Shown in pieces: positions 7,017 to 13,218 of a stretch of DNA of 14,700 nt. The stretch comes from Crocinitomicaceae bacterium (GTDB lineage Bacteria; Bacteroidota; Bacteroidia; Flavobacteriales_D; Crocinitomicaceae). Where the stretch lies: positions 1 through 14,700 of the forward strand of contig DQTF01000044.1 in NCBI GenBank assembly GCA_015662935.1, read 5' to 3'. The first letter of the stretch is position 1; each line of letters starts with the position of its first letter. Below the pieces are notes generated by a model that worked only from the letters and a program-made list of their open reading frames with translations, searched no databases and was not told where the DNA came from. The position numbers and the translations under genes were made by a program.

Positions 7017-7066
7017 TTGTAGTCGTTGTAGTGTACAGTAGCGACTATACACTACAACGACTACAA
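7017..7066. repeat. Large intergenic hairpin between gldB and gldC
   Basis: A perfect 19-bp inverted repeat (arms 7017-7035 and 7048-7066) continues past one C/A mismatch into three more pairs (AGT/ACT) around a four-base AGCG loop. The arms are built from a short internal repeat: ACTACAACG occurs twice in the right-hand side. No T-run follows on the plus strand, so this is not a standard intrinsic terminator. It fills nearly all of the gldB-gldC gap, starting seven bases after the gldB stop and ending 16 bases before the gldC ATG. It may be a REP-like palindromic element, an mRNA-stability hairpin, or a translational control element for gldC. Confidence 0.85.
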
Positions 7067-7082
7067 CGACAATATAAACAAA

Positions 7083-7430
7083 ATGGAAGATAAAATAACA
7101 AAAACATCAAAAATTGAAATCAACGTTGGGTTGAATGAGAACAACTTGCCTATCGCGATGAAATGGAGTGCAGATGATGGCGGAGTGGAGAATGCAAACG
7201 CAAAAGCGATGCTTCTTTCTCTTTGGGATCCAAAAGTAAACAACACCATGAAAATTGACCTTTGGACCAAAGACATGTCTGTGGAAGAAATGAAACAGTT
7301 TTTTCATCAAACCTTGCTGACGCTTTCTGATTCTTTTGAAAAAGCAACAGGAGAACATAATATCTGCGAAGACTTGAGAGATTACTGTCATCACTTTGCT
7401 GATAAAATGAACATTTTACCAAAGGATTAA
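7083..7430 (+). CDS. gldC: Gliding motility protein GldC
   Basis: GldC is a small protein that supports gliding in F. johnsoniae, where its gene lies next to gldB; it is less critical than GldB and its mechanism is unknown. This 115-residue protein has no signal peptide or membrane segment and matches the family throughout: an N-terminal strand region with ENNLPIAMKWSADDGG (residues 19-34), the core KAMLLSLWD followed by MKIDLWTKDMSVEEMKQFFHQTLL, and a helical end with FEKATGEHN and FADKMNIL. The gene sits 16 bases after the large hairpin and two bases before the DUF2797 start, so it probably belongs to a gldC-DUF2797-kelch-trmB transcript, possibly including gldB. No separate promoter box was found between hairpin and start. 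Confidence 0.92.
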   Translation: MEDKITKTSKIEINVGLNENNLPIAMKWSADDGGVENANAKAMLLSLWDPKVNNTMKIDLWTKDMSVEEMKQFFHQTLLTLSDSFEKATGEHNICEDLRDYCHHFADKMNILPKD

Positions 7431-7432
7431 AT

Positions 7433-8221
7433 ATGATTACTGGGAATATTCGTAAAATGACGGTTCAATTGGAAGACGAAGTGAGATATACACTCAATTT
7501 GTCGGAAGATATTTGCATGAATGATTACATCGGCAAAGAAATTCGCCTAGAATGGAATGGAATCATTAACTGTTCTGTATGTAAAAAAGTAACGAAGAAA
7601 TCTTTTGGACAAGGTTTCTGCTACAGTTGTTTTATCAATGCTCCTGAATCAGCAGAATGTATTCTTCGACCAGAATTATGTCGTGCGCATCTTGGAGAAG
7701 GTCGTGATCCTGAATGGGAAGAGAAGCATCACAATCAACCACATATCGTGTATTTGGCAAAATCAAGTGCAGTGAAAGTTGGTATTACACGTGGAGATCA
7801 AATTCCAACAAGATGGATAGATCAAGGAGCATCAGCTGCTATTCGATTAGCGGAAACTCCAAATCGTTACGAAGCAGGTAGGGTAGAGGTTGCCTTAAAA
7901 GAATTCTTCACAGATAAAACCAACTGGCGAAAGATGTTACAAAATGACATTGACGAAACGATAGATTTAGAAGAAGAAAAATGGGCGTTGGAAGAACATC
8001 TTCCTGCAGACATTATGGAATTATTCTCAGAGGATGATGAGATTATAGAAATTAATTATCCCGTTTTAGAGTTTCCAGAAAAAGTAAAAAGTCGTTCCTT
8101 TGATAAAACGCCAATCATTGAAGGGAAATTAATGGGAATAAAAGGGCAGTATCTATTCTTTGAGAATGGAGAGGTCTTAAATATTAGAAAACACACCAGT
8201 TATCATGTTGAATTTTGTTAG
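7433..8221 (+). CDS. DUF2797 family protein with zinc ribbon and GIY-YIG-like motif
   Basis: I recognise this 262-residue protein as DUF2797, a family of unknown function. Visible parts: an N-terminal beta region (1-45); a zinc-ribbon-like knuckle pair Cys47-x2-Cys50 and Cys63-x2-Cys66; further Cys76, Cys83 and His86 in ECILRPELCRAH; then HIVYLAKSSAVKVGIT (104-119), Arg127 in RWIDQGA, and Glu152 in RVEVALKEFF. The order VY...KVGIT...R...E resembles GIY-YIG/T5orf172-type nuclease domains; that resemblance is my inference. The C-terminal ~80 residues form an acidic segment and a beta domain ending HVEFC. There is no signal peptide, so it is presumably cytoplasmic. It begins two bases after the gldC stop, and its last 17 bases overlap the next gene. 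Nucleic-acid binding is plausible but unproven. Confidence 0.85.
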   Translation: MITGNIRKMTVQLEDEVRYTLNLSEDICMNDYIGKEIRLEWNGIINCSVCKKVTKKSFGQGFCYSCFINAPESAECILRPELCRAHLGEGRDPEWEEKHHNQPHIVYLAKSSAVKVGITRGDQIPTRWIDQGASAAIRLAETPNRYEAGRVEVALKEFFTDKTNWRKMLQNDIDETIDLEEEKWALEEHLPADIMELFSEDDEIIEINYPVLEFPEKVKSRSFDKTPIIEGKLMGIKGQYLFFENGEVLNIRKHTSYHVEFC

Positions 8222-9473
8222 AATAATTACACTGTTATTCATTGCAAGCTCATCTATTGCTCAATGGCAATGGACGGAGTTGGATACGATGCCTTTTAGA
8301 ACCTCAAATAACGCTGTTTGTGAGGCCATTGTAAACGGAAATGAATTTGTTTATTCCTTTGGAGGGATTGATACCACAAAAATCTATTCTGGAATTCACC
8401 AACGTTCTTTTAAATATAATGTAGCAACTGATTCTTGGACTGAAATAGCTTCTCTACCAGATGCCTCAGGAAAAATTGCCAATGCTGCTTCTTTTGTGAA
8501 TGGCAAAATTTACATTCTTGGAGGCTACCACGTACTGTCAAATTCTTCGGAAATTAGTTCTAATAAAGTGCATATTTATAACCCAACAACAGATGCTTTT
8601 GAGGCAGATGGAGCTTCTATTCCTTTAGCAATTGATGATCATGTACAATGTGTCTATAAAGACAGTTTGATTTTTGTGGTGACAGGATGGAGCAACAATG
8701 GAAACAAGCCAGATGTTCAGATTTACGACCCGTCTAATGATTCTTGGCAATTGGGAACGTTCACTCCAAATAACCTTTCTTACACATCCTTCGGAACTTC
8801 GGGATATATCTTAGGTGATACCTTGTATTATTATGGTGGGGCTGATGGAGGTGCTTTTGCTGCTCGTAGATATATGCGAAAAGGCTACATTAATCCTTTA
8901 GACCCAACTGATATAACATGGAGTTTAATGGCTAATGCTCCAGGTTTGCCAAGTTATCGAGCGGCATGTTCGGGAATTAATAACACAATTTTTTGGGTCG
9001 GAGGTTCTTCGGTTTCTTATAATTTTAATGGAATAGCCTACAACGGTTCTGGTGGTGTTGCTCCCTCTGCTAGAATTCTTCATTTTAACAATGTGAGCCG
9101 TCAGTATTCAGATGAGATTACGCAGCCTTATGGGGTAATGGATTTACGGGGAATAGCCAAATTATCCAATAACCGCTGGATTATCTGTGGAGGAATGGAC
9201 AGTACGCAAACTGTTAGTAATCGAACTTTTTTGTTAGAAAATCAAAGTGTTAATTTGCTAGAGAATGAACTCGATAATTTTGTTGTAAAAACCTTTGTAG
9301 ATAAAATTATCATCGAATCAAATGAGAAATCATCGGCAAAATTAGTCAATTATTCAGGTAGAACTCTTCAAGAATGGAAAAAAGCAAAGAAATTTAAAAT
9401 TGACAAAACTAGCTTTAAATCAGGGGTTTATGTTTTTATTCAAGAAGGACGTTCAGTTAGAATTCAGTTGTAA
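8205..9473 (+). CDS. Secreted kelch-type beta-propeller with T9SS C-terminal domain
   Basis: This is a 422-residue protein with an SPI signal (hydrophobic residues 5-16, likely cleavage around SIA-Q at 19-20). Kelch-type blades follow, marked by repeated Gly-Gly or GGY/GGA turns and DSWT/DSWQ motifs: FVYSFGGID, YILGGYH, YNPTTDAFEA, YDPSNDSWQLG, YYYGGADGG, FWVGGSS and WIICGGMD. The last ~75 residues (from about 348) have the order of a type A T9SS sorting domain: KIIIES, KLVNYSGRTLQEW, then SFKSGVYVFIQEGRSVRIQL. It is thus predicted to be exported by Sec and then by T9SS to the surface or medium. It overlaps the DUF2797 gene by 17 bases, and its TAA shares one base with the trmB ATG, so all three are likely translationally coupled. 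The ligand or partner is unknown. Confidence 0.85.
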   Translation: MLNFVRIITLLFIASSSIAQWQWTELDTMPFRTSNNAVCEAIVNGNEFVYSFGGIDTTKIYSGIHQRSFKYNVATDSWTEIASLPDASGKIANAASFVNGKIYILGGYHVLSNSSEISSNKVHIYNPTTDAFEADGASIPLAIDDHVQCVYKDSLIFVVTGWSNNGNKPDVQIYDPSNDSWQLGTFTPNNLSYTSFGTSGYILGDTLYYYGGADGGAFAARRYMRKGYINPLDPTDITWSLMANAPGLPSYRAACSGINNTIFWVGGSSVSYNFNGIAYNGSGGVAPSARILHFNNVSRQYSDEITQPYGVMDLRGIAKLSNNRWIICGGMDSTQTVSNRTFLLENQSVNLLENELDNFVVKTFVDKIIIESNEKSSAKLVNYSGRTLQEWKKAKKFKIDKTSFKSGVYVFIQEGRSVRIQL

Positions 9474-10141
9474 TGGGAAAAGATAAGATAAGAAGATTTG
9501 CTGCGGTTAAAGAGTTTGATAACTTTTACGAGCCAGTAATTAAAGAGCCTTTTCCAATGAAGGGGAAGTGGAGAGAACAGCATTTTAAGAATGAGAATCC
9601 GATTGTTTTGGAGTTGGGTTGCGGCAAGGGTGAATATTCGGTTGGTTTAGCTAAACACTTCCCAAATAAGAATTTCATCGGTGTAGATATCAAAGGAGCC
9701 AGAATGTTTATTGGTGCGGAAAAAGCCATCAATGACAAGATGGATAACGTTGCTTTCTTGCGTATGAAAATTGATTTCATCGATGATTATTTTGGAGAAA
9801 ATGAAGTAGATGAAATTTGGTTAACATTCTCTGATCCGCAACCAAAAAAAGTGAATAAACGTTTGTCTTCTCCGCCATTTATTGAGCGTTATCGAAAAAT
9901 GCTAAAACCAGGTGGAATTGTTCACATGAAAACCGACAGTGATTTGTTATTTGAATACACCGAAGAACAAATCAAGGAACACAATTACGAATTACTCGAA
10001 CTTACATGGAACTTGTATGGAGATTTACCAGAGAACATTGATCCTGTTACGAGAGATATTTTTCATATCAAAACGCATTATGAGAAGTTGTTTACTTCGA
10101 GAGGAAGCGTGATAAAGTATTGTAAGTTTTTGATCGGGTAA
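9473..10141 (+). CDS. trmB: tRNA (guanine-N7-)-methyltransferase
   Basis: TrmB transfers a methyl group from SAM to N7 of G46 in the tRNA variable loop. The 222-residue length is normal. Motifs seen are the SAM-binding VLELGCGKGEY (45-55), FIGVDIKGAR (68-77) with the acidic residue binding the SAM ribose, TFSDPQPKK (118-126), the lineage variant of the family DPWPKK motif, KRLSSPPFIERY (129-140), and LKPGGIVHMKTDSD (144-157). The ATG at 9473 is used in a TAATG overlap with the preceding kelch gene, implying translational coupling. It is the last gene of the plus-strand run and is followed directly by a strong hairpin terminator. Its partners in the operon are surface proteins with no known link to tRNA modification. 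Confidence 0.96.
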   Translation: MGKDKIRRFAAVKEFDNFYEPVIKEPFPMKGKWREQHFKNENPIVLELGCGKGEYSVGLAKHFPNKNFIGVDIKGARMFIGAEKAINDKMDNVAFLRMKIDFIDDYFGENEVDEIWLTFSDPQPKKVNKRLSSPPFIERYRKMLKPGGIVHMKTDSDLLFEYTEEQIKEHNYELLELTWNLYGDLPENIDPVTRDIFHIKTHYEKLFTSRGSVIKYCKFLIG

Positions 10142-10187
10142 GGAAATAAAAAAAGCGATTGAATTCTCAATCGCTTTTTTTATTTCC
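10142..10187. terminator. Bidirectional intrinsic terminator between trmB and clpX
   Basis: A perfect 21-bp inverted repeat (arms 10142-10162 and 10167-10187) has a 4-base ATTC loop. The GC-rich inner part is GCGATTGA/TCAATCGC, flanked by seven A on the left arm and seven T on the right. It therefore works as a terminator on both strands, closing trmB (+) and clpX (-). It begins immediately after the trmB stop. Confidence 0.93.
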
Positions 10188-10193
10188 CTTATC

Positions 10194-11420
10194 CTAAGCC
10201 ACTCTCAATTTTGCCATTTTACTCTTAGAGAATTTCGCTTGGGCATAACTCAATGTTACTCTAAATTCTTTCTCCTCCGAAGATGGAATTTCAAACATGG
10301 CATCATTCAATATCGCTTCACAGATAGAACGTAAACCTCTCGCTCCTAGTTTGAAATCCATAGCTTTCTCTACGATAAAATCCAACACATCTCCATCAAA
10401 CTTGAGGTCAACATCATCCAATTCGAATAAGCGAACGTATTGTTTAATCAATGCATTTTTTGGTTCTGTGAGAATTCTACGTAATGCTTCGTTGCTCAAT
10501 GGTTCTAAATAAGTCAAGACAGGGAAACGTCCAATTAATTCTGGAATCAAACCGAAAGTCTTGATGTCTGTAGGATTAATGTATTTTAATAGAGACTCCT
10601 TATCAATTACAGTTTCTTCATTGCTAGAAAAACCAATTGTTTGACGACTCACTCGATTCGCAATAATTCTCTCAATACCATCAAATGCACCTCCACAAAT
10701 GAATAGGATATCCTTCGTGTCAATTTGAATCATCTTCTGCTCAGGGTGTTTACGTCCTCCTTGCGGTGGAACAGAAACCACTGCTCCTTCCAATAACTTC
10801 AATAATGCTTGTTGAACTCCTTCTCCAGAAACATCTCTGGTAATTGAAGGGTTATCGCTTTTTCTTGCAATTTTATCAATTTCATCTACGAAAACAATCC
10901 CTCGTTGTGCTGAAGTTACGTTGAAATCCGAAGCTTGCAATAATCGAGAAAGAATACTTTCAACATCCTCACCAACATAGCCTGCTTCTGTTAACACAGT
11001 TGCATCGGCAATGCAAAAAGGGACATTCAACATCTTGGCAATGGTTTTTGCAAGTAATGTTTTACCAGTACCCGTTCGTCCAACCATGATGACGTTTGAT
11101 TTCTCAATCTCCACTTCGTCTTTCTGAACTTTATGATTCAGGCGTTTGTAATGATTATAAACAGCAACAGAAAGCACCTTTTTGGCATCTTCTTGTCCAA
11201 TTACATACTCATCCAACTTGCTTTTTATTTCAGCTGGTTTTAATACGGTTAATTCAAGTTCTTCAGAAGATTCTTTACCGTCCTCTTCTTCTGCAACAAT
11301 GGTATGTGCTTGAGTCACACAGCTCTCACAGATGTGTCCAGAAACTCCTGCAATCAACATTCCAACTTCCTCTCTCGGTCTTCCACAAAATGAACAACCT
11401 GCTTCTTCCTTTTTTGCCAT
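10194..11420 (-). CDS. clpX: ATP-dependent Clp protease ATP-binding subunit ClpX
   Basis: ClpX is the hexameric AAA+ unfoldase that feeds substrates to ClpP. The 408 residues show the N-terminal zinc-binding domain (Cys9, Cys12, Cys31, Cys34), Walker A GRTGTGKT (114-121), pore loop GYVG (147-150), Walker B IVFVDE (175-180), the RKH loop (223-225), the IGF ClpP-docking loop (262-264), box VII with Arg298 in ELIGRFP, and sensor 2 GARGLRS (359-365). All key elements are intact, and the IGF loop predicts a working ClpXP pair. Walker A has Arg where proteobacterial ClpX has Pro; non-Pro residues at this site also occur in other Bacteroidota, as I recall. It lies downstream of clpP, separated by 72 bases holding its own promoter and a terminator-like hairpin. 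It ends next to the shared terminator with trmB. Confidence 0.97.
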   Translation of the reverse strand: MAKKEEAGCSFCGRPREEVGMLIAGVSGHICESCVTQAHTIVAEEEDGKESSEELELTVLKPAEIKSKLDEYVIGQEDAKKVLSVAVYNHYKRLNHKVQKDEVEIEKSNVIMVGRTGTGKTLLAKTIAKMLNVPFCIADATVLTEAGYVGEDVESILSRLLQASDFNVTSAQRGIVFVDEIDKIARKSDNPSITRDVSGEGVQQALLKLLEGAVVSVPPQGGRKHPEQKMIQIDTKDILFICGGAFDGIERIIANRVSRQTIGFSSNEETVIDKESLLKYINPTDIKTFGLIPELIGRFPVLTYLEPLSNEALRRILTEPKNALIKQYVRLFELDDVDLKFDGDVLDFIVEKAMDFKLGARGLRSICEAILNDAMFEIPSSEEKEFRVTLSYAQAKFSKSKMAKLRVA

Positions 11421-11436
11421 AATCGTTTGATAAAAA

Positions 11437-11469
11437 AGCCCTTATCCGAATCACTTCAGATAAAGGGCT
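11437..11469 (-). terminator. Terminator-like hairpin in the clpP-clpX gap (possible attenuator)
   Basis: On the minus strand the arms AGCCCTTTATC (11469-11459) and GATAAGGGCT (11446-11437) form 10 pairs with one bulged T and a 12-base loop, followed by a run of T to 11432. This is an intrinsic-terminator shape. It lies after the clpP stop but also downstream of the candidate clpX promoter and 16 bases before the clpX ATG, so it would be in the clpX 5' leader. Confidence 0.8.
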
Positions 11470-11482
11470 AAATTTCTATTTG

Positions 11483-11513
11483 CAAAGATAGTTTACTTTT
11501 TGTTACGAAGCAA
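11483..11513 (-). promoter_or_regulatory. clpX promoter: TTG-N20-TATCTTTG
   Basis: This is the best promoter match in the window. On the minus strand TTG (11513-11511), a 20-base spacer and TATCTTTG (11490-11483) match the flavobacterial consensus TTG-N17-23-TAnnTTTG. It overlaps the 3' end and stop codon of clpP and would start transcription around 11475-11479, upstream of the hairpin in the clpX leader. Confidence 0.65.
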
Positions 11514-12161
11514 CACTTCGTCAACCATTCCGTATTCCTTTGCTTCTCCAGAAGTCATCCAATAATCTCTATCAGAATCAGCCCATACTTTATCGTAATC
11601 TTGTTTAGAATGAGTTGCGATAATATCGTACAACTCTTTCTTTAATTTTTGTATTTCTCTTGCAGTTATCTCAATATCAGATGCTTGTCCTTGTGCTCCA
11701 CCCATTGGTTGGTGAATCATAACTCTTGCATGCTTCAATGCTGAGCGTTTACCTTCAGCACCCGCACAAAGTAGTACCGCTCCCATTGAAGCTGCCATTC
11801 CTGTGCAAATTGTTGCTACATCTGGCGCGATGTACTGCATCGTGTCATAAATTCCTAATCCTGCGTAAACTGAACCTCCAGGAGAATTCAAGTAAATCTG
11901 AATATCCTTCTTTGCATCAACAGATTCTAAAAATAGTAGTTGTGCATTGATGATATTTGCCACTTGATCATTGATTCCTGTCCCCAAAAAGATGATTCTG
12001 TCCATCATTAATCGAGAGAAAACATCCATTTGAGTCATGTTCATCTGACGTTCCTCAATGATGTAAGGAGTCAATGAAGACTCAATGTAATGCTCCATGT
12101 GCATGCTACTCAAGCCTAAATGTTTTGTAGCGTATTTCTTAAATTCGTTGTTGTCAAACAT
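11493..12161 (-). CDS. clpP: ATP-dependent Clp protease proteolytic subunit ClpP
   Basis: ClpP is the tetradecameric serine peptidase that degrades proteins unfolded by ClpX. The 222-residue protein carries the full catalytic triad: Ser125 in GMAASMGA, His150 in MIHQPMGG, and Asp199 in DSDRDYWM, with spacings equal to those of the E. coli enzyme. The oxyanion segment NSPGGSVYAG is at 92-101. The first ~30 residues before the SLTPYIIEE segment are longer than the mature E. coli subunit and probably include a propeptide. The ATG at 12161 is preceded by a short AT-rich leader and a candidate -7 box. clpX follows on the same strand. The gene is divergent from the glycosyltransferase at 12265, leaving about 100 bases for both promoters. 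Confidence 0.97.
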   Translation of the reverse strand: MFDNNEFKKYATKHLGLSSMHMEHYIESSLTPYIIEERQMNMTQMDVFSRLMMDRIIFLGTGINDQVANIINAQLLFLESVDAKKDIQIYLNSPGGSVYAGLGIYDTMQYIAPDVATICTGMAASMGAVLLCAGAEGKRSALKHARVMIHQPMGGAQGQASDIEITAREIQKLKKELYDIIATHSKQDYDKVWADSDRDYWMTSGEAKEYGMVDEVLLRNKK

Positions 12162-12190
12162 AAAATAATGTATTCGTTCTTATATAACGT

Positions 12191-12198
12191 TAAAGATA
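12191..12198 (-). promoter_or_regulatory. Candidate clpP -7 box (TATCTTTA)
   Basis: TATCTTTA on the minus strand differs from TAnnTTTG only at the last base and ends 29 bases before the clpP ATG. No TTG -33 element was found at the correct spacing. Confidence 0.35.
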
Positions 12199-12250
12199 GA
12201 AGTAAAGTTGGGATTGAGAATCATTTTTTTCGTTTTTCACTCTCCATTGC

Positions 12251-12258
12251 TATCTTTA
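12251..12258 (+). promoter_or_regulatory. Candidate -7 box (TATCTTTA) for the glycosyltransferase
   Basis: TATCTTTA is a one-base variant of TAnnTTTG and ends six bases before the ATG at 12265. It supports that ATG as the start and suggests a leaderless transcript, since the more upstream ATG at 12208 lies before the box. Confidence 0.4.
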
Positions 12259-12264
12259 CCAAGA

Positions 12265-13182
12265 ATGTTGCCTCAAGATATACAAAACAAACGCATCTTA
12301 ATCTCTGTTCTTAACTGGGGGATGGGTCATGTATCTAGAAGTATTGGAATCATTTATCAATTAATAAAGCAGGAGAACACAGTAATTATTGCCTGTGATG
12401 ATTCTCAAAAGAAAATTTTCTCTGAGTATTTCCCCGAACTTCAATTCATTTCTCATGAAGGGTATCCATTTCAATTTGATGGGAAAGGAAATTTTAGATG
12501 GGATTTAACCAAACGACTTTCTAAATTAAAAACTAGACTTACAGAGGAAAGAAAACAAGTTACTTCATACGTGGGACAACACAACATAGATGTTGTATTG
12601 TCTGATCATCGATATGGTTTTCTTTCAAAGGATGTTCCTTCTGTTTTTATTACACATCAAGTGAATTTACCTGTAAAATGGTACGAGAAAATCGTTGATT
12701 CTTTTCACAAGCGTTTGATGAGTTCTTTCCGTTTTATTTGGGTATTGGACTTTGATGATTCTCGTTTGGCCGGTAGATTAAGCCAAGTTGACAAGAATGA
12801 TAAATGCATCCACATTGGACCCTATTCTCGATTTATGTTGTACGATAAAGTAATATCTAAATCAGCAACACAACTCTTGGTGGCTTCTGGACCTATAATT
12901 TATGCGCAATTGTTTGTAGATAATCAATTAGATAAGCAGAGTGCCGTTAATTTGAAAGTCATAGCACCTACGGACGTTGTCGTGCCAAGAGAGTTTGAGA
13001 GGGTTGCAAATAATTGGCATTCTCAAGATCAAGCATTTTTAGTTGCTCAAAAAATAATTTCTAGACCCGGCTATTCTACGATCATGGATGCTCATTTTTT
13101 GGAATGCGAAACAGAATTTTATCCAACACCAGGACAAGAAGAACAAATTTATCTCAATGGATTACATAAAAAAAAGACCTAG
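12265..13182 (+). CDS. GT-B glycosyltransferase, MurG-like family
   Basis: This is a 305-residue cytoplasmic protein resembling the small MurG/GT28-like glycosyltransferases often annotated as conserved glycosyl transferase proteins. Seen: N-terminal strand RILISVLNWGMGHVSRS (10-26), whose Gly-rich GMGH loop is the acceptor/nucleotide-sugar loop; DVVLSDHRYG (109-118) and VFITHQVNLP (127-136) of the first Rossmann domain; LLVASGPIIYAQ (204-215) opening the second; and IISRPGYSTIMD (264-275) with YPTPGQEEQIYLN (286-298), the family's donor-binding end. An in-frame ATG at 12208 would add 19 residues, but those are hydrophobic without homologous pattern and precede the -7 box, so 12265 is preferred. 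Donor and acceptor cannot be predicted. It is divergent from clpP and convergent with the adhesin gene. Confidence 0.82.
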   Translation: MLPQDIQNKRILISVLNWGMGHVSRSIGIIYQLIKQENTVIIACDDSQKKIFSEYFPELQFISHEGYPFQFDGKGNFRWDLTKRLSKLKTRLTEERKQVTSYVGQHNIDVVLSDHRYGFLSKDVPSVFITHQVNLPVKWYEKIVDSFHKRLMSSFRFIWVLDFDDSRLAGRLSQVDKNDKCIHIGPYSRFMLYDKVISKSATQLLVASGPIIYAQLFVDNQLDKQSAVNLKVIAPTDVVVPREFERVANNWHSQDQAFLVAQKIISRPGYSTIMDAHFLECETEFYPTPGQEEQIYLNGLHKKKT

Positions 13183-13200
13183 CGTTAACTAGATCTTTTT
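13171..13200. terminator. Bidirectional terminator overlapping the glycosyltransferase stop codon
   Basis: Arms AAAAAGACCTAG (13171-13182) and CTAGATCTTTTT (13189-13200) pair with one mismatch around a 6-base loop, with A-run and T-run ends that allow termination on both strands. The TAG stop of the glycosyltransferase is the base of the left arm's inner end. It separates this gene from the convergent large secreted protein. Confidence 0.82.
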
Positions 13201-13218
13201 GTGTAGTTGGTGAATATC

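Noticed and set aside
7061..7422. Three minus-strand open frames opposite gldC
   Set aside because: gldC on the plus strand matches its family end to end; the opposite frames have no recognisable features.
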